A stretch of 64,000 nucleotides of DNA from Trifolium pratense (Eukaryota > Streptophyta > Magnoliopsida > Fabales > Fabaceae), in assembly GCF_020283565.1 (NCBI RefSeq), contig NC_060060.1, positions 2,666,001 through 2,730,000 of the forward strand. The letters run 5' to 3'. The notes under the pieces were generated by a model. That model was not told where the DNA came from. It worked only from the letters and a program-made list of their open reading frames with translations, and ran no database searches. Position numbers and translations under genes: made by a program. Within the stretch, counting starts at the first letter, position 1. Each line of letters begins with the position of its first letter. Below are positions 1 to 13,044 of this stretch, one piece after another.

Positions 1-3000
1 AATCAAATGGTCGCCCTGAGTCCCAGTAGCAGTTCTGAACAATCTCATCCTGTAATACCAACATATTTAAATTCTTATTTGAGGCATGAAAGCACTATAC
101 AACATGATTGAACTTCAAAATAAATAAATAAATGATAAAATGTAGCCCTACATAAGACAAAATGAACACTCTGACAAAACTGGGCCTTAAAATGAAATAA
201 AAGTCTTAAGGAAAATGTATACCCCGTGTTCTTCCAGAACATCAATAATAAATATTGGTTCAGCTTCGTATCTCCAAAAATGATTAGGTTGCTCATGTAA
301 CCTCAGGTCCTTAATATCATTCCTCAATGCACGGACACAACGCAATAATTCCAACGCTGTATGCCGAATTTGACTATCAACGGAACTAAGGAATATGAGG
401 CCAACTGCATCGATTTCTGAAGCACGGAATTCTATTACTTCGCCAGATTGTTGGAAGGAAGACTTTCTGAATCTCCCAGTTTCATTACCTCGAGATTTTG
501 TATCTGCATCAAGTTGCATCCTATCATCTATCAGACAAGATCTCCAAAAGCGCATGAGTTCCAACAGGCGTCCTAAAGATGTTTGAATGAGAAGAGGAAA
601 TTCGTCCGGAAGTCTTAATATGAAATTGGCCATTCCCTTCATTACTGCAAAACGCCGGTGAGGTAGGTATTTCACAATCCGGTTTAATACTTGAACAGCT
701 TCCTCGCGAACACCTGGGTCAATACTTATGCCATGCTGTGGTATTATTTCAGTAATTTTGTCATTTCTTCCAACTTCTTCTATTAGATATGGGATGCACT
801 TTAGCACAGAACGAAACAAATACCCTTGAGACTTTTCCTTTGTGACAGCATCTACAAAATTTTAATGCGTCACATGGCAGAAATTTTTTAATTGATAAAG
901 CGATGCAGAATATTCTAATTAAATTCATCTGCAAAAAATCAACCAGAAAGTAATTCCCATCTTAATAAAATAAGTTCTACTCCCAATTTTCATCATTTTA
1001 ATCCGACGAAATTTTGCAACAAGTATAATAAATAGATGTTCTTAAAGGCAGACCTTCACAGATGCAATTTCCCTATAGCTATTATTATAACAACATAAAT
1101 TAAATTTGAAAAATTCATATAAACCCTCCAAAATCCACTTCCAATACAATTTTTGAGTTCCACCAAATGAGGTTTTTGTATTATGAAGAAAAACAAATTT
1201 TTCAAACTCCTCTATTCCTTCCACTTGTTTCTTCCTTTTTCTCAAAACCCTCCCATCCCCTCCAAACTCGCAAACAAAGCCTTGAAGTTTGAAGTGGAGA
1301 CGAGGCATAGTTCCGGTTTAGCTTGTGATAGAATGAATGTTATTATGAAGAATAGGATGACTTGATTGCTTTTTTGAAGAATGTGGTAGCAAGGTTTTAA
1401 CTGACACTAACAAGCTTAGCTACTCAGATACACTAATCCCGACTACTAAAAGTTTGACCTATTCAATCTGTGTTTTCTTGTCATGGTTCATGAATATACC
1501 ATTTGAATGCTAATTAAATATACAAAGGTCTTGAAATTATAAGTAAAATAGTACGTTTTGATTGAATTTATTTAATGAATCATATATCTTAAGATAATTA
1601 TAGTCACTACTTTATGTCTCCACTTCTGTTACTGTTCTCATTCTTTGTATCCAATATCATCTCTAATTAATGCCTCCACCATCCTTTTATATATTTTTCA
1701 AAAGAAACTTACACGCAACCTTATTTGTACATAATAAAATAAAGAGAAAATGAAAGAAACATGTTTTCCGCGACATAATTTGAGGTTAAGTTCAGTCTTT
1801 TCTATTGTCATGTTTCTAATTGGACTATACCTTCTATCAAGCTAGTAATATAATGGGAGAAGCGTTTACCTATTGTGGTACGTGAAGATGTCAAAAGTGC
1901 TTGACTATAGGTTCTATGACATGACCTTAGTATTGACTCAATTGCAGCTTTCACTTTTGGAATATAGTGGCCAATTTCATGACCTGCTCATTCAACAAAA
2001 TGTCAAGTTTTACTACAAAGATAGACCACTAAACAATTATTTTTCTTAAATATAAGTATGCTATTATAACAGGCATAAGACACTGTACCTTTAAATATAT
2101 CCAAACCAAAATGCTGACTTGAAGGCAACATCACAATAGCAAGCAATGAACGAAGACCAATAACCTTTGCCTCACTGGGGCTATCTTGCTTTAGCAATTC
2201 TAGTATCATATGGTTCATGGTAAAATCAAGGTTATGCTCAGCTATAGTTACACAGAACTCAACAAGTTTATCATGTTGGACATCCTGAGTAAGCAATCCT
2301 TTCCTTAAAACTGCTAAAAGTTGTAATGTTACACTGTCTAGGTAATCCCATATACGATTTTGAGCCTGGTTTGCTGCATGGACACTCAAGTAAAACCGTA
2401 AAACTCGATGAAGACAATCCAAAGCCATGAAACGATGGTTCTTATCCTGCATGATCCAACAAGGGATAGAGTCTTCATACAATTCAAAAACATATCAGAG
2501 AGAAATAATAAAGTGATTACAAATACAAACTCTAGTTACACAATTGTACATATTAAGAGCTTAAGACAAATTATCAACAAGCTTTCAACAAGGAATCAAA
2601 AAGAATAAGTATACCCTTCAGCCATGCATGTTCCCTGGACTAATAGTATATGGGAACTCCCTAAAATAGGATGATGGAGTACGGATTAGGAATACTTGTG
2701 ATACATGAAAAAAAAAATAGGAATTGTGAATTATATCATTTTGGCGATTTTGAATCTCAGATGATTGTTGGCTTGTAAATATAAAAGAGTGGCTGTATAC
2801 TTTGTAGATGTTCTATCTATGCTTTTGATGAGTTGAGATTAATTTTCATTACCTGTTTCTCTTCTCCTCTCCCTCAAAATCCTCCATCAAACTAACGAAT
2901 TGAACAAGAGGCCCTAATGCCGCTATATGTAAAGTAATTAAATCAAACCAAAAATATTATGTAGGTATGCTACTAGATGGAAACCTGGTTGGTTGTTTTT

Positions 3001-6000
3001 TAGATGATCTATAACATTGAATTCTTGTTTAGCTATATTCTATGTGATTATCCAACCAAGGCATCTTCTAATGATAATGATTCAAACACTTACAGAAAAC
3101 AGAGAAAGGGAAATTTCCAATGTGCAGTCACCTAACTTAAATGTATTTTAAACAAAATTGGCAGCCCAATGCACAAGGCTCCCACCAGATGGGGTCTGGG
3201 GAGGGTAGATATACATCACATTGAATAAAATACAAACAGAACATGGGGTTGACAAATTTTAACTCGTATTTCATTTCTCTAGCTAAATCTTTAAGAGAAT
3301 GATCCCCATAGAGAGACGAAAGTAAACAGTGATGAAACAGCCCAAGAGTAATCACGTTTTTTGTAAATATATAACCTTTATTTTCTCATGCAAAAATAAG
3401 TTTAACAATGACGAGTAATTCTTATATGAAACATGAGCTGTTAACCATGCATATAATGTGATGTGACTATTTAATTGGAATTAGATCTCAAATCTCATTT
3501 AACCTCCAACATAGTAAATTTGGAAAAGTATATTGCTTGCCATGATTAAGATGTAAGCTAAGCCCATGTAAATTGAATTTGAACTTACCCTGAGAAGTTT
3601 GTAGAGCTGCTCCATGTGAGGACTTAAGTTGGTGTGGAATATTTGAGGATCACCGAGACACAGAAGAAGAGTTACCAACGGGTACCCAACCTGGACAACA
3701 TGAAATAAATCTTTATCAAATTTGACACTAGAAGGCATGAGAATATAATAAAATTGATAAAGATCCACTTACTGCAATGTGTTTGCTTTGTTTATCCATC
3801 CAATGCATGAGCTGAACTCTTATACGGCCAACAGCTTCATACCACAAAGTAAGTGCAGGCTCTACTCCAGAAGGTGGCCACTGGCTTTTCCCACCATCTG
3901 CAAGAGGTGCTAGGATATTTGACAACATATTGCATAGAGCATGGTGAAGCTCACTTTTCCGTTTATGAGGAGCACGGTTTAAAGGATTTGCTTTTGCCAC
4001 AAATGAAGCAGATGCATTCAGACCACCCTCAGTTTTAACCTGAGAAGGAGCTTAACATTATATAATGTTATTCAGTAACCACAAAACATTTAATTTAATT
4101 CTTATACATACCCCGAGCTTCAGGTAGCGCATCCCATTAATGATGCTAAGTGTTTCACTTCTAGCAGCACTGGTGTCAATTCGACGGGTATTGAGTTCCA
4201 TGAAAAACCGCTCAGTAACAGAACTAAACCTACAAATATAAGATTGGAATGCCAAGAAATGAAAAAATATTTTGTAGTTGATTAAAAAAACCAAGAATGG
4301 CTCAACTTCATATCATTAGCCATCACTAAACTGAACAATAGACAAAATGGACAGAAACAGAGACACCCATTCAATTTTAAAAACTAATACACACAAACAC
4401 ATGAAAAGGTAACCATGTAAAATTACAAAGTTCAAGTGAATCAGTATGGGAGTATTGGTGTAAATTGTAATAGCAGCATTCATATATGCATCAGTATGGG
4501 AGTATATTTATGTGATTATATGGTTAATAACTGTAGTACCAGAGAGCATATTTTGTTATGTTAGTTAAAAATCAGTTACTTTGAGCTTCTTAAGACTCAA
4601 CCAACAGATAGTTAAACTGTGTACCTTACTGAAAGTTCAAGTGAATCATTTCATCACTTTCACTCAACAGAGACTCTTAGGTTTCAGCCTCTGGTTTATC
4701 ATTCTCTCTCTTTCCTATACTTTCCTTCACTTTCTCTCAACCTAGCAGGAAGACAGGGAGAAAACATGAATAACTTCACATCAGAACTGGAGAACTGAAG
4801 TATGTTATGCAATTGCTTTCTTCTAAACTAGTAAATGTATAGATTTTATGTTCCGGTTTAGAACAAAGGCAACCCTCAACATCTGCAAAATTTACCATTT
4901 TCCCAGGTACTTTTCTCATCCCCTTACATATATTCTGGCTCCCATGTTCACTCTTCATTCTCCAATCTCCCGCCCAATTCATGATATGCCATCAATTCAC
5001 ATTTTGTTGTTTTCTTCCGTTTCCCTTCTAACTGACTCCCCCACTTCTGTACCCTTTATCATCCTTTATCTTACTCTCAAAAACAAACAGCCTCTTGTTG
5101 CTAGGCCATCTTACTTTCTTCTTCTACTATATCTGTGTTTCACAATCGTTTAGGCATCTAGGTGTGACCTAACCAATAATCCTATTTATTTTTTGCACAG
5201 ATTCTATCACCACTTCTGCATTCATAATTGGTATCAATGTATCAACTATAAAATCAGCGCAAACCAATAAATCTACCATGAACAATACAAGATATGATTC
5301 GCCAAATAACTGCATTACGATTCCCTTAAGGATAATTAAAAAACATTGAATCCCCCTCTAAAAACATTATATTACATTGGTGAAGATTCGAGACCTACCA
5401 TTAAAAGTGAGTACAGATCATCAAACTTAAAAATGTAAAGAAAACACCATAATCAAAATAAATTTTAAAGTGGGACGTAGAAAAGCTATAAGAGAAACTA
5501 TTAAGAAAGATCTAGATATTAATGAGTTGGATAGAAATATGGTAAATGACAGAACATTATGGCGTCGTTTGATCCAGGTAGCCGATCCCACTTAGGCTTG
5601 GTCGTTGTTATAGAATTAAAAAATTGCGGCAAAATTCAGTACAAGCATAAAAAAACAAAAAATGCAATCATCTGTTTTAACATCATAAATGTCAAGCAGT
5701 TTCCGATCATACTGGATAGGTATCAACTACAATTCGGTGATAAACCAGATACCTGATACGGGATAAAGCACCTAAGAGTTGAGCAACTAAGTCCAGAAGA
5801 AGCCCCCTCAGATCAACCAGTGAGGGATATTCAACCTGACTAACCACCCTGCAACAGAAGTTCATTATGTTCACACCAAATTTATATATAAGAGTGTGTG
5901 TGTGTGTGTGTGTGTGTGGGGGGGGGGGGGGGGCAATGGTTACTAAAACAATTAATTGAAAGAAAGATGCTCTTAGAATTTGGGTTTTAGGTCTAAGTCA

Positions 6001-9000
6001 GCATTGCTCGAGCCTTATAGAGACTACTTTGGCCACTTCTCTGGTAAATAAATAAATATATATATATATGAGTCGCCAAATAGGGGTTACCCGCTCTTAT
6101 TATTATAGAATCCATTTGAACGGTTAGAACTTGACCCGATTTTAGTTTTAGGTGTGGTCCGTTTTTCATTTGAGCTATACATATATTTTCACAAATAAAT
6201 TGTCCGAGACTAATTATTGTAACCGTTTTTTCAGAATAATAATTCTGGAGAAAATACCAACTCAAATGGAATGGATGCAAAACGATATTACTGTATAGAT
6301 CCGGTTTAAAAATTTGATCACTCATCCTTACAAAACCGGCTTTGATACCATGTTAAATATGCTTGGATCTCATCCCCAAAAGCTAGCTCAAAGGGTGAGG
6401 TTGCCCTCACATATTTATACATTTCACATCCCAGGAACTTAAGTAATGTGGGACTTCCAACACAACAATCAACATATTCAACAGTCCATCTATATATATG
6501 GGATCTCAAGTTCTCCACACATCTCCCTATGACTAAGACTGGACACCTGACCTGGAGCATAAACAAATGCTGGTGGAATACAAATAGTTCCAGAAATCAG
6601 CATTGAGCAATTTTTTAGAAGTGGGTACAGAGAGCATTTTTAGACCACTTTTCATATTCATTAAGGTTTTGTTGAAGAAGTATAAAATCCATTGGAGCAG
6701 TATGAATCCTTTTTGGGTTTGTGGTCTTATTAGCTGCATTGAAAGGCCAGTGTTTTTAATTACAATTTTCTTTCTTTGCATCTTTCATTGGAAAAAGTTG
6801 TCCTTTTTTTTGGCTTATACATGAAATTCAACTCGTGTATTTTTAAGGTGGTTTATTCAATGCATGTATAGAAGAAAACACAACCTCTCAAAAGCATAGT
6901 GACAAAACAGGGTATGTGTCCCCGATTTTAGGCTAAGATACAGTTATTAAAGGGTTCTACAGTGATTTTAACTAGCCATAATTACTAATTACTAATGCTA
7001 GGAAAATTCCCAGAAGCTACTATATGAACAGAAAGTAATCCAGATTATTGACAACTTTGTGCAAGTAAGAATCTAACCTTAACTTCCAAAGTCTGAATTG
7101 TAAAAAGGCAAAAGAGTGTTTGAAAAGTGAACCCTATACTGTATTATTCAGATTCAGACACATAAGAATCAAAAGGACCTATTTCGCTAGGACTGATTAT
7201 AGTTTTTTCAGGGGAAAAACAGAACTTTTATTAACTATGAGCATGCTACAGAGTTGCCATTATCATCTGCAATGGCTTAATTTACCTGTCAGCATTAATT
7301 AGCCAGTCAAAAACAAAATTTTCCAGGCCAGACCACAGCTTCTCTGCAGCATAAAACAAATAACAATTATAAGGAATGAAACAACTCACTGTATGAAAAA
7401 TTAACATGATGTATTTTAACAAAAAAATTACAGTTACAACAAAGTACAAACCAGTAATCCCCTCTGGTGGACAACACTCCACAAATCTGATGCACGCTGA
7501 GCTAAAAATGCACTCCACTGCAAGCTGAATTCCACATAAAAAAAAGCTATCACAAATATTGGCATTAACAAACCGCAGTTTTGTAATCAAAACCAAAATT
7601 AGAAAATTTACAGACTCGTGATTTATTGAACACACATTTTTATGCGGAAATGTTAATGTAGATAAAAAGGAAGAAAAATGTGTAACCTTTCTTTGGAACG
7701 TAGATGCGTCATTTGCACCCTTTGGAGATTCACTGAAACAGTAAAAAAACAAAAACGCAAAAATTTGGTTACTATTTCACTAAGAAGAATCCAATTGAGT
7801 TGTTTTCTTAAACGCACTTATATATACCAATTAAGCTATTTCTATAATCAAAAAGTGAGTGTGGTCAAACTGTTTTCATATAGTTGTAAGTTGCTTTCAT
7901 AAGTAAAGGTTGATACATCTATGACTAATCCTCTAAAAATTTTTTACAAAATCCCGACATGTATTGCACCTAAATGAATATAAGTTATTTTTATAAGCTC
8001 TCTCCAAACACCCAAGTGATTATACATGTCATAAACTAAGCCTAAAGATCATGTATATAAGCACTTCCAATTGCACATACAGTAAGCTACACCAGAAACT
8101 TACCAAAACAAGCTGAAAACAGCTTAAGAATATTAGAATATGTCATAAGTTATTTTCATAAGCTCTCTCCCAAACAATTAAGTGCTTATATATGTCATAT
8201 CTAAGCCTAAATATGATGTAAATAAGCTCTTCCAAATGCACATACAATAAGGGATGCCAGGAACTCTCCCAAACACTTAGTACCAATGTCATAAAATAAG
8301 CCCAAATATGATGTAAATAAGTTCTTCCAATTGCACATACAATAACCACTTAATTAGGTTGTTTTCTCAAACAAACCCTATAGTATACCAATAAAGTTAG
8401 TGGCGATAACAATCATAAACCATTAATTGTTAATTAATCATTATCATTAAAATTAATACCTATGAATAACCAAAACAAACACAAACATTGGACACGATAC
8501 CGACACCCGACACAAGCATAGACATAATTAATAATTTGAGAAATTTGAAGTTATCAAATGTAACTACATGTGTTGCCATTGCCGTACGTGTGTCAGACAC
8601 CGACAGACATCAAAGACTCAGACACCCCTTCAACCTAAATTTAGGGTGCTCATAAGCTCTCTCCTAAACACTTAAGTGCTTATAAGCCTAAATATGATGT
8701 AAATAAGCTATTCCAATTGCACATACAATAAGGCATGCCAGGAACTTACCGAAACAAGCTTTAAACAGAATATGGCTTAAGTTATTTTCATAAGCTCTCT
8801 CCTAAACACTTAGTGCCAGTGTCATAAAATAAGCCCAAATATGATGTATGTAAAATAATCTCTTCCGATTGTGCATACAATAACCACTTATTTAAGTTGT
8901 TTTCTCAAACAAACCTTATAGTATAACAATAAAGTTACTGTCGATATAACAAGCCATTAATTGTTAATTAATCATTAACATTAATTAATACTTATGAATA

Positions 9001-9881
9001 ACCGAAGACAACACAAACATTGAATACGACATTAACACGTACACATATAACTAATAATTAGAAAAAATCAAAGTTATCAAATTTAACTACACGCATAGTT
9101 GTTGTCTTTAAAGTGTCAAACACCAAGACACGTCAAACAGTGAGACACCCCTTCAACCTAAAGTGTCATACACCAACACATGTCAAACACTCAAACACCC
9201 CTTCAACATAAAGTGTCAGTCCTACATAGATTATTTGATATTAATAATTGTCATTTTTCCTATGATACATTCGACCGTTCATTTATCATACCTATCTCAC
9301 TCTACAATAAATAATTAGGAGTATCTATGAAACACCAACACATACACAGAAATCAGACACAACACCAACACATCAAGAAAACCAATATTAATTAATTGAA
9401 CTAAGGTGTGTCGGACACTAATACATATCTATACACACTTTCCATCAGAAGTGTCGGTGCTACATAGACGAGTATTACTAAGCAATACAATAGTTAAACA
9501 TTGCATTAAATTTTAAAGTTTGAAAACAATAAGTAAATAGGAATTGATAAAAAGAACCTTTCTCTCCATCTTAACAAAGCTTCAAGAAGTGGAACAGGAG
9601 TGTGACGTGCAACCATTGCAAGAGAATCGAGAACTTGCTCGTAAGCCGGATCAGATGGTCGTAGGTATTGTCCATCCTATTGTGAACACGCACGTACACA
9701 CCAAATTAAAATTAATCAATTGAACAAATTAATTTCCAAATTGTTATTGCAATGAGAGAATGAATGAAGAATGTTAGTAACTAACCTGAGCTTGAGCGGT
9801 TTCAATACGACGTCGTGCGAGAGGAAGGAAGCGCTGAAGAAGAGCGTCGACGATCAACTTCGCAGCACTCCCTGCCTTCAT
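1..9881 (-). CDS. Furry-type cell morphogenesis protein, N-terminal part (13 exons, cut by the left edge)
   Basis: Large HEAT/ARM-repeat scaffold of the Furry (Fry/Tao3/Mor2) family; the closest Arabidopsis relative I recall is At5g15680. In animals and fungi these proteins support NDR/LATS-type kinases in polarised growth; a like role in plants is inference. Exons, 5' to 3': 9786-9881, 9558-9676, 7687-7732, 7452-7524, 7286-7343, 5753-5848, 4112-4229, 3773-4039, 3589-3690, 2089-2446, 1870-1983, 223-851 and 1-49 (partial). Every intron is GT-AG and the phases join into 708 open codons. The start at 9881 gives [18 protein letters not shown], and this conserved opening decides it. Family stretches include [39 protein letters not shown] and [20 protein letters not shown]. 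Known plant members exceed 2000 residues, so about two thirds lies beyond the edge. Intron 2 (7733-9557) is swollen by repeats. Confidence 0.93.
5893..5933. repeat. (GT)n(G)n compound microsatellite
   Basis: A run of GT dinucleotides from about 5893 passes into an unbroken G run at 5918-5933. It lies in intron 5 of the Furry gene (between exons 5 and 6), is likely length-polymorphic, and the G run may carry sequencing error. Confidence 0.9.
6320..6483 (-). mobile_element. Copia-type LTR with adjoining tRNA-Met primer site, remnant
   Basis: Read on the minus strand, a 133-bp segment (6483 down to 6351) starts TGTTGAATATG, ends TTTAACA, and is followed at once by TGGTATCAAAGC, close to the initiator-tRNA-Met primer binding site of plant Copia elements. 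No partner LTR or coding part is seen, so this is a 5' LTR plus primer-site stub or a slightly extended solo LTR. It sits in intron 5 of the Furry gene in the same orientation as that gene. Confidence 0.6.
7960..9230. repeat. Tandemly duplicated repeat block inside Furry intron 2
   Basis: Segments near 8140-8480 and 8650-9010 are diverged copies about 510 bp apart. Both carry a palindromic 'ataagctctctcc...aaacactt...gatgtaaataagc' motif set followed by 'caataaccacttaattaggttg'-like and 'ccattaattgttaattaatcat'-like stretches. A third part-copy starts near 7980. The core resembles the legume MITE at 26104-26394. Each copy is followed by a 'gacaccgacac...cccttcaacc' type repeat (8480-8640, 9010-9230, 9330-9470). 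No coding content. Confidence 0.7.
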
Positions 9882-10363
9882 TTCAATTCCAGATTTTATA
9901 AAACCATTCGATTTTTTTATTCTTATGATTTAGATTAATATGAGATAATTATTGTTATTATTATTACAAATAATAATAATAATAATTGAAGAAGAAGGTT
10001 TGATGAGGGTTTGGGAGTTGAAGAGTGGAGAAGGAGAAGGAGAAGGAGGAAAGAGGATCTAATTGGAAAATAATTTAATCGCTTTTTTCTTATTCTTTCT
10101 GTGGAAAACAGCTTCGGCCTAGCTCACGGTGACGCTACGCCTAAATTAATTAGTGAAACCATGTATCTCTGGACGCAATTGTAGAGATTAATTCTTCGAG
10201 TTTTATGGACTTAAATGGATGACAAATTCTTTCTAGTGTAAACTACTAGTAATTAGAAAATGAATTTAATTTGCTCAAAAAATTTTAATTTATATACTCG
10301 TAAAATTATTTCACAAATGCGTCAAATAATATATCAACACATTATATATATATATATATATAT
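9882..10363 (-). promoter_or_regulatory. Leader and promoter region of the Furry gene
   Basis: Upstream of the ATG at 9881 the minus strand has a CT-rich tract (complement of the GA-rich run at about 10020-10055), as in plant 5' leaders with a pyrimidine patch. An imperfect TAA/ATT trinucleotide run lies at about 9950-9990. I cannot place a transcription start. A foldback transposon begins about 480 bp upstream of the ATG, so the native promoter may be short. Confidence 0.45.
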
Positions 10364-12980
10364 GGGGGCTGCTAATTTAGACCCAGTTGGGTCTAAATTA
10401 GCAAGGTGCACCTTTTGAGTTGGACAAAAATACCCATTTTTTAATTTTTTGGAAGAATAGAGCAACAGGGGCATTTCTGTAATTTTATGCAACAGTACAC
10501 GCGCCCCCACTTCTTTTTCCCCCCCCAGGACACGTGGCAGCTTCTCATTTGACAAAATCCACGCGCGTGCATCACACGCGCCGACAGGCGCGCGTGGGGG
10601 TGAAGGCTGACGCGGAGAGAGAAACCTTTTTGAAAAAGGCAGCCACGTGTCACGCTATTATTGGGTCTGCGTGATTTTTTTCATTTTATACTTTAAACTC
10701 GATTATTTCGTCGTAAATTAATTTTTTATTTTTTATTTTTTATACCAAAATTCATAATTTTTTTTTCTCTACAAATAGAGACTTGGTTCGTTTGATTTGG
10801 ACACCGAAAAAAAAAACGCAATTTTTCACTACTTTAAACTCGATTATTTCGTCGTAAATTTATTTTTTATTTTTTATTTTTTATACCAAAATTCATAATT
10901 TTTTTTTCTCTACAAATAGAGACTTGGTTCGTTTGATTTGGACACAGAAAAAAAAAACCCAATTTTTCACTACCTTAATCTCATCAAATAACTAATAATC
11001 AACTTACTGAAACCATTTTACCAGGAAAATGGTTTCAGATTACAACTCTCTGAAACCATTCTACCAGATAAATGGTTTCAGAAGCAAACACAATTAATAA
11101 ATTACTCACTGAAACCATTCTACCAGTAAAATGGTTTCAGAATACAACTATGTGCAACCATTCTACAAGCTAAATGGTTTCAGAAGCAAATAACTAATAA
11201 TCAACTTACTGAAACCATTTTACCAGGAAAATGGTTTCAGATTACAACTCTCTGAAACCATTCTACCAGATAAATGGTTTCAGAAGCAAACACAATTAAT
11301 AAATTACTCACTGAAACCATTCTACCAGTAAAATGGTTTCAGAATACAACTATGTGCAACCATTCTACAAGCTAAATGGTTTCAGAAGCAAATAACTAAT
11401 AATCAACTTACTGAAACCATTTTACCAGGAAAATGGTTTCAGATTACAACTCTCTGAAACCATTCTACCAGATAAATGGTTTCAGAAGCAAACACAATTA
11501 ATAAATTACTCACTGAAACCATTCTACCAGTAAAATGGTTTCAGAATACAACTATGTGCAACCATTCTACAAGCTAAATGGTTTCAGAAGCAAATAACTA
11601 ATAATCAACTTACTGAAACCATTCTACCAGCAAAATGGTTTCAGATTACAACTCTCTGAAACCATTGTACCAGATAATGGTTTCAGAAGCAAACACAATT
11701 AATAAATTACTCACTGAAACCATTCTACCAGTAAAATGGTTTCAGAATACAACTATGTGCAACCATTCTACAAGCTAAATGGTTTCAGAAGCAAATAACT
11801 AATAATCAACTTACTGAAACCATTCTACCAGCAAAATGGTTTCAGATTACAACTCTCTGAAACCATTCTACCATATAAATGGTTTCAGAAGCAAACACAA
11901 TTAATAAATTACTCACTGAAACCATTCTACCAGTAAAATGGTTTCAGAATACAACTATGTGCAACCATTCTACAAGCTAAATGGTTTCAGAAGCAAATAA
12001 CTAGTAATCAACTTACTGAAACCATTCTACCAGCAAAATGGTTTCAGATTACAACTCTCTGAAACCATTCTACCATATAAATGGTTTCAGAAGCAAACAC
12101 AATTAATAAATTACTCACTGAAACCATTCTACCAGTAAAATGGTTTCAGAATACAACTATGTGCAACCATTCTACAAGCTAAATGGTTTCAGAAGCAAAT
12201 AACTAGTAATCAACTTACTGAAACCATTTTACCAGCAAAATGGTTTCAGATTACAACTCTCTGAAACCATTCTACCATATAAATGGTTTCAGAAGGATTT
12301 TGGTGTCCAAATCAAACGAACCAAGTCTCTATTTGTAGGAAAAAAAAATTATGAATTTTGGTATAAAAAATAAAAAATAAAAAATTAATTTACGACGAAA
12401 TAATCGAGTTTAAAGTAGTGAAAAATTGCGTTTTTTTTTTCGGTGTCCAAATCAAACGAACCAAGTCTCTATTTGTAGAGAAAAAAAAATTATGAATTTT
12501 GGTATAAAAAATAAAAAATAAAAAATTAATTTACGACGAAATAATCGAGTTTAAAGTATAAAATGAAAAAAATCACGCAGACCCAATAATAGCCTGACAC
12601 GTGGCTGCCTTTTTCAAAAGCAAAATTTTCTCTCTCCAGCTTATAATCTAGTGTGTCGCAGACAGGATGATCTGATAGATCAGGATGATCTGGGCTGTCG
12701 GATTGATCAGACAGTCTTAATGAGATCACATCTTGGCTGTCTGATGGAAATCAACGGTCTGTAACCATGGTCCTTCCGTACGCGCGCGACACTGGATCCA
12801 CGTCTATTAATTGTTTAAGAAGGTGGGGCGCGTGTTGTTATTTTTTTTTTTATGTAAAATTACAGAAATGCCCCTGTTGCTCTATTCTTTCAAAAATTAA
12901 AAGAATGGGTATTTTGGTCCAACTCAAAAGGTGCACCTTGCTAACTTAGACCTTGCTAACTAGGGTCTAAGTTAGAAAAC

Positions 12981-12982
<2 letters not shown>
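10364..12982. mobile_element. Non-autonomous foldback/TIR transposon inserted in a TA microsatellite
   Basis: The ends are inverted copies. Left from 10364: GGGG...GCTAATTTAGACCC, then TTAGCAAGGTGCACC and TTTTGAGTTGGAC. The right end read backwards from 12982 gives GGG...CTAACTTAGACCC, TTAGCAAGGTGCACC and TTTTGAGTTGGAC. Both flanks are (TA)n runs, so any target duplication is hidden; this is the habit of 'Micron'-like elements. Subterminal blocks (10690-10800 and 10830-10950 on the left; 12297-12415 and 12440-12560 on the right) are the same roughly 115-bp sequence, doubled in each arm and inverted between arms. The outer arms have GC-rich patches (10556-10610, 12660-12830) that do not match each other. 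There is no transposase ORF; the superfamily is uncertain. The core is a separate hairpin array. Confidence 0.88.
10985..12296. repeat. 202-bp tandem array, each unit with four 32-nt hairpins
   Basis: Unit starts (caaataact) fall at 10985, 11187, 11389, 11591, 11792, 11994 and 12196, a period of 202 bp (one unit is 201), about 6.5 units. Each unit holds four imperfect palindromes built as CTGAAACCATT, 10 nt, AATGGTTTCAG. In the fourth the left arm is GTGCAACCATT, with two mismatches. That gives about 26 potential hairpins in 1.3 kb. Spacers between hairpins are fixed in order and sequence. The array is the centre of the foldback element and contains no ORF of note. Confidence 0.95.

Positions 12983-13044
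<62 letters not shown>

Noticed and set aside
4848..5153. 101-codon plus-strand frame within a Furry intron
   Set aside because: Low-complexity Ser/Leu/Phe translation of pyrimidine-rich intron DNA; no motif.
10985..12296. CRISPR array look-alike (regular repeats with palindromes)
   Set aside because: Spacers are not unique but themselves repeat every 202 bp, and the DNA is plant nuclear with transposon ends around it.
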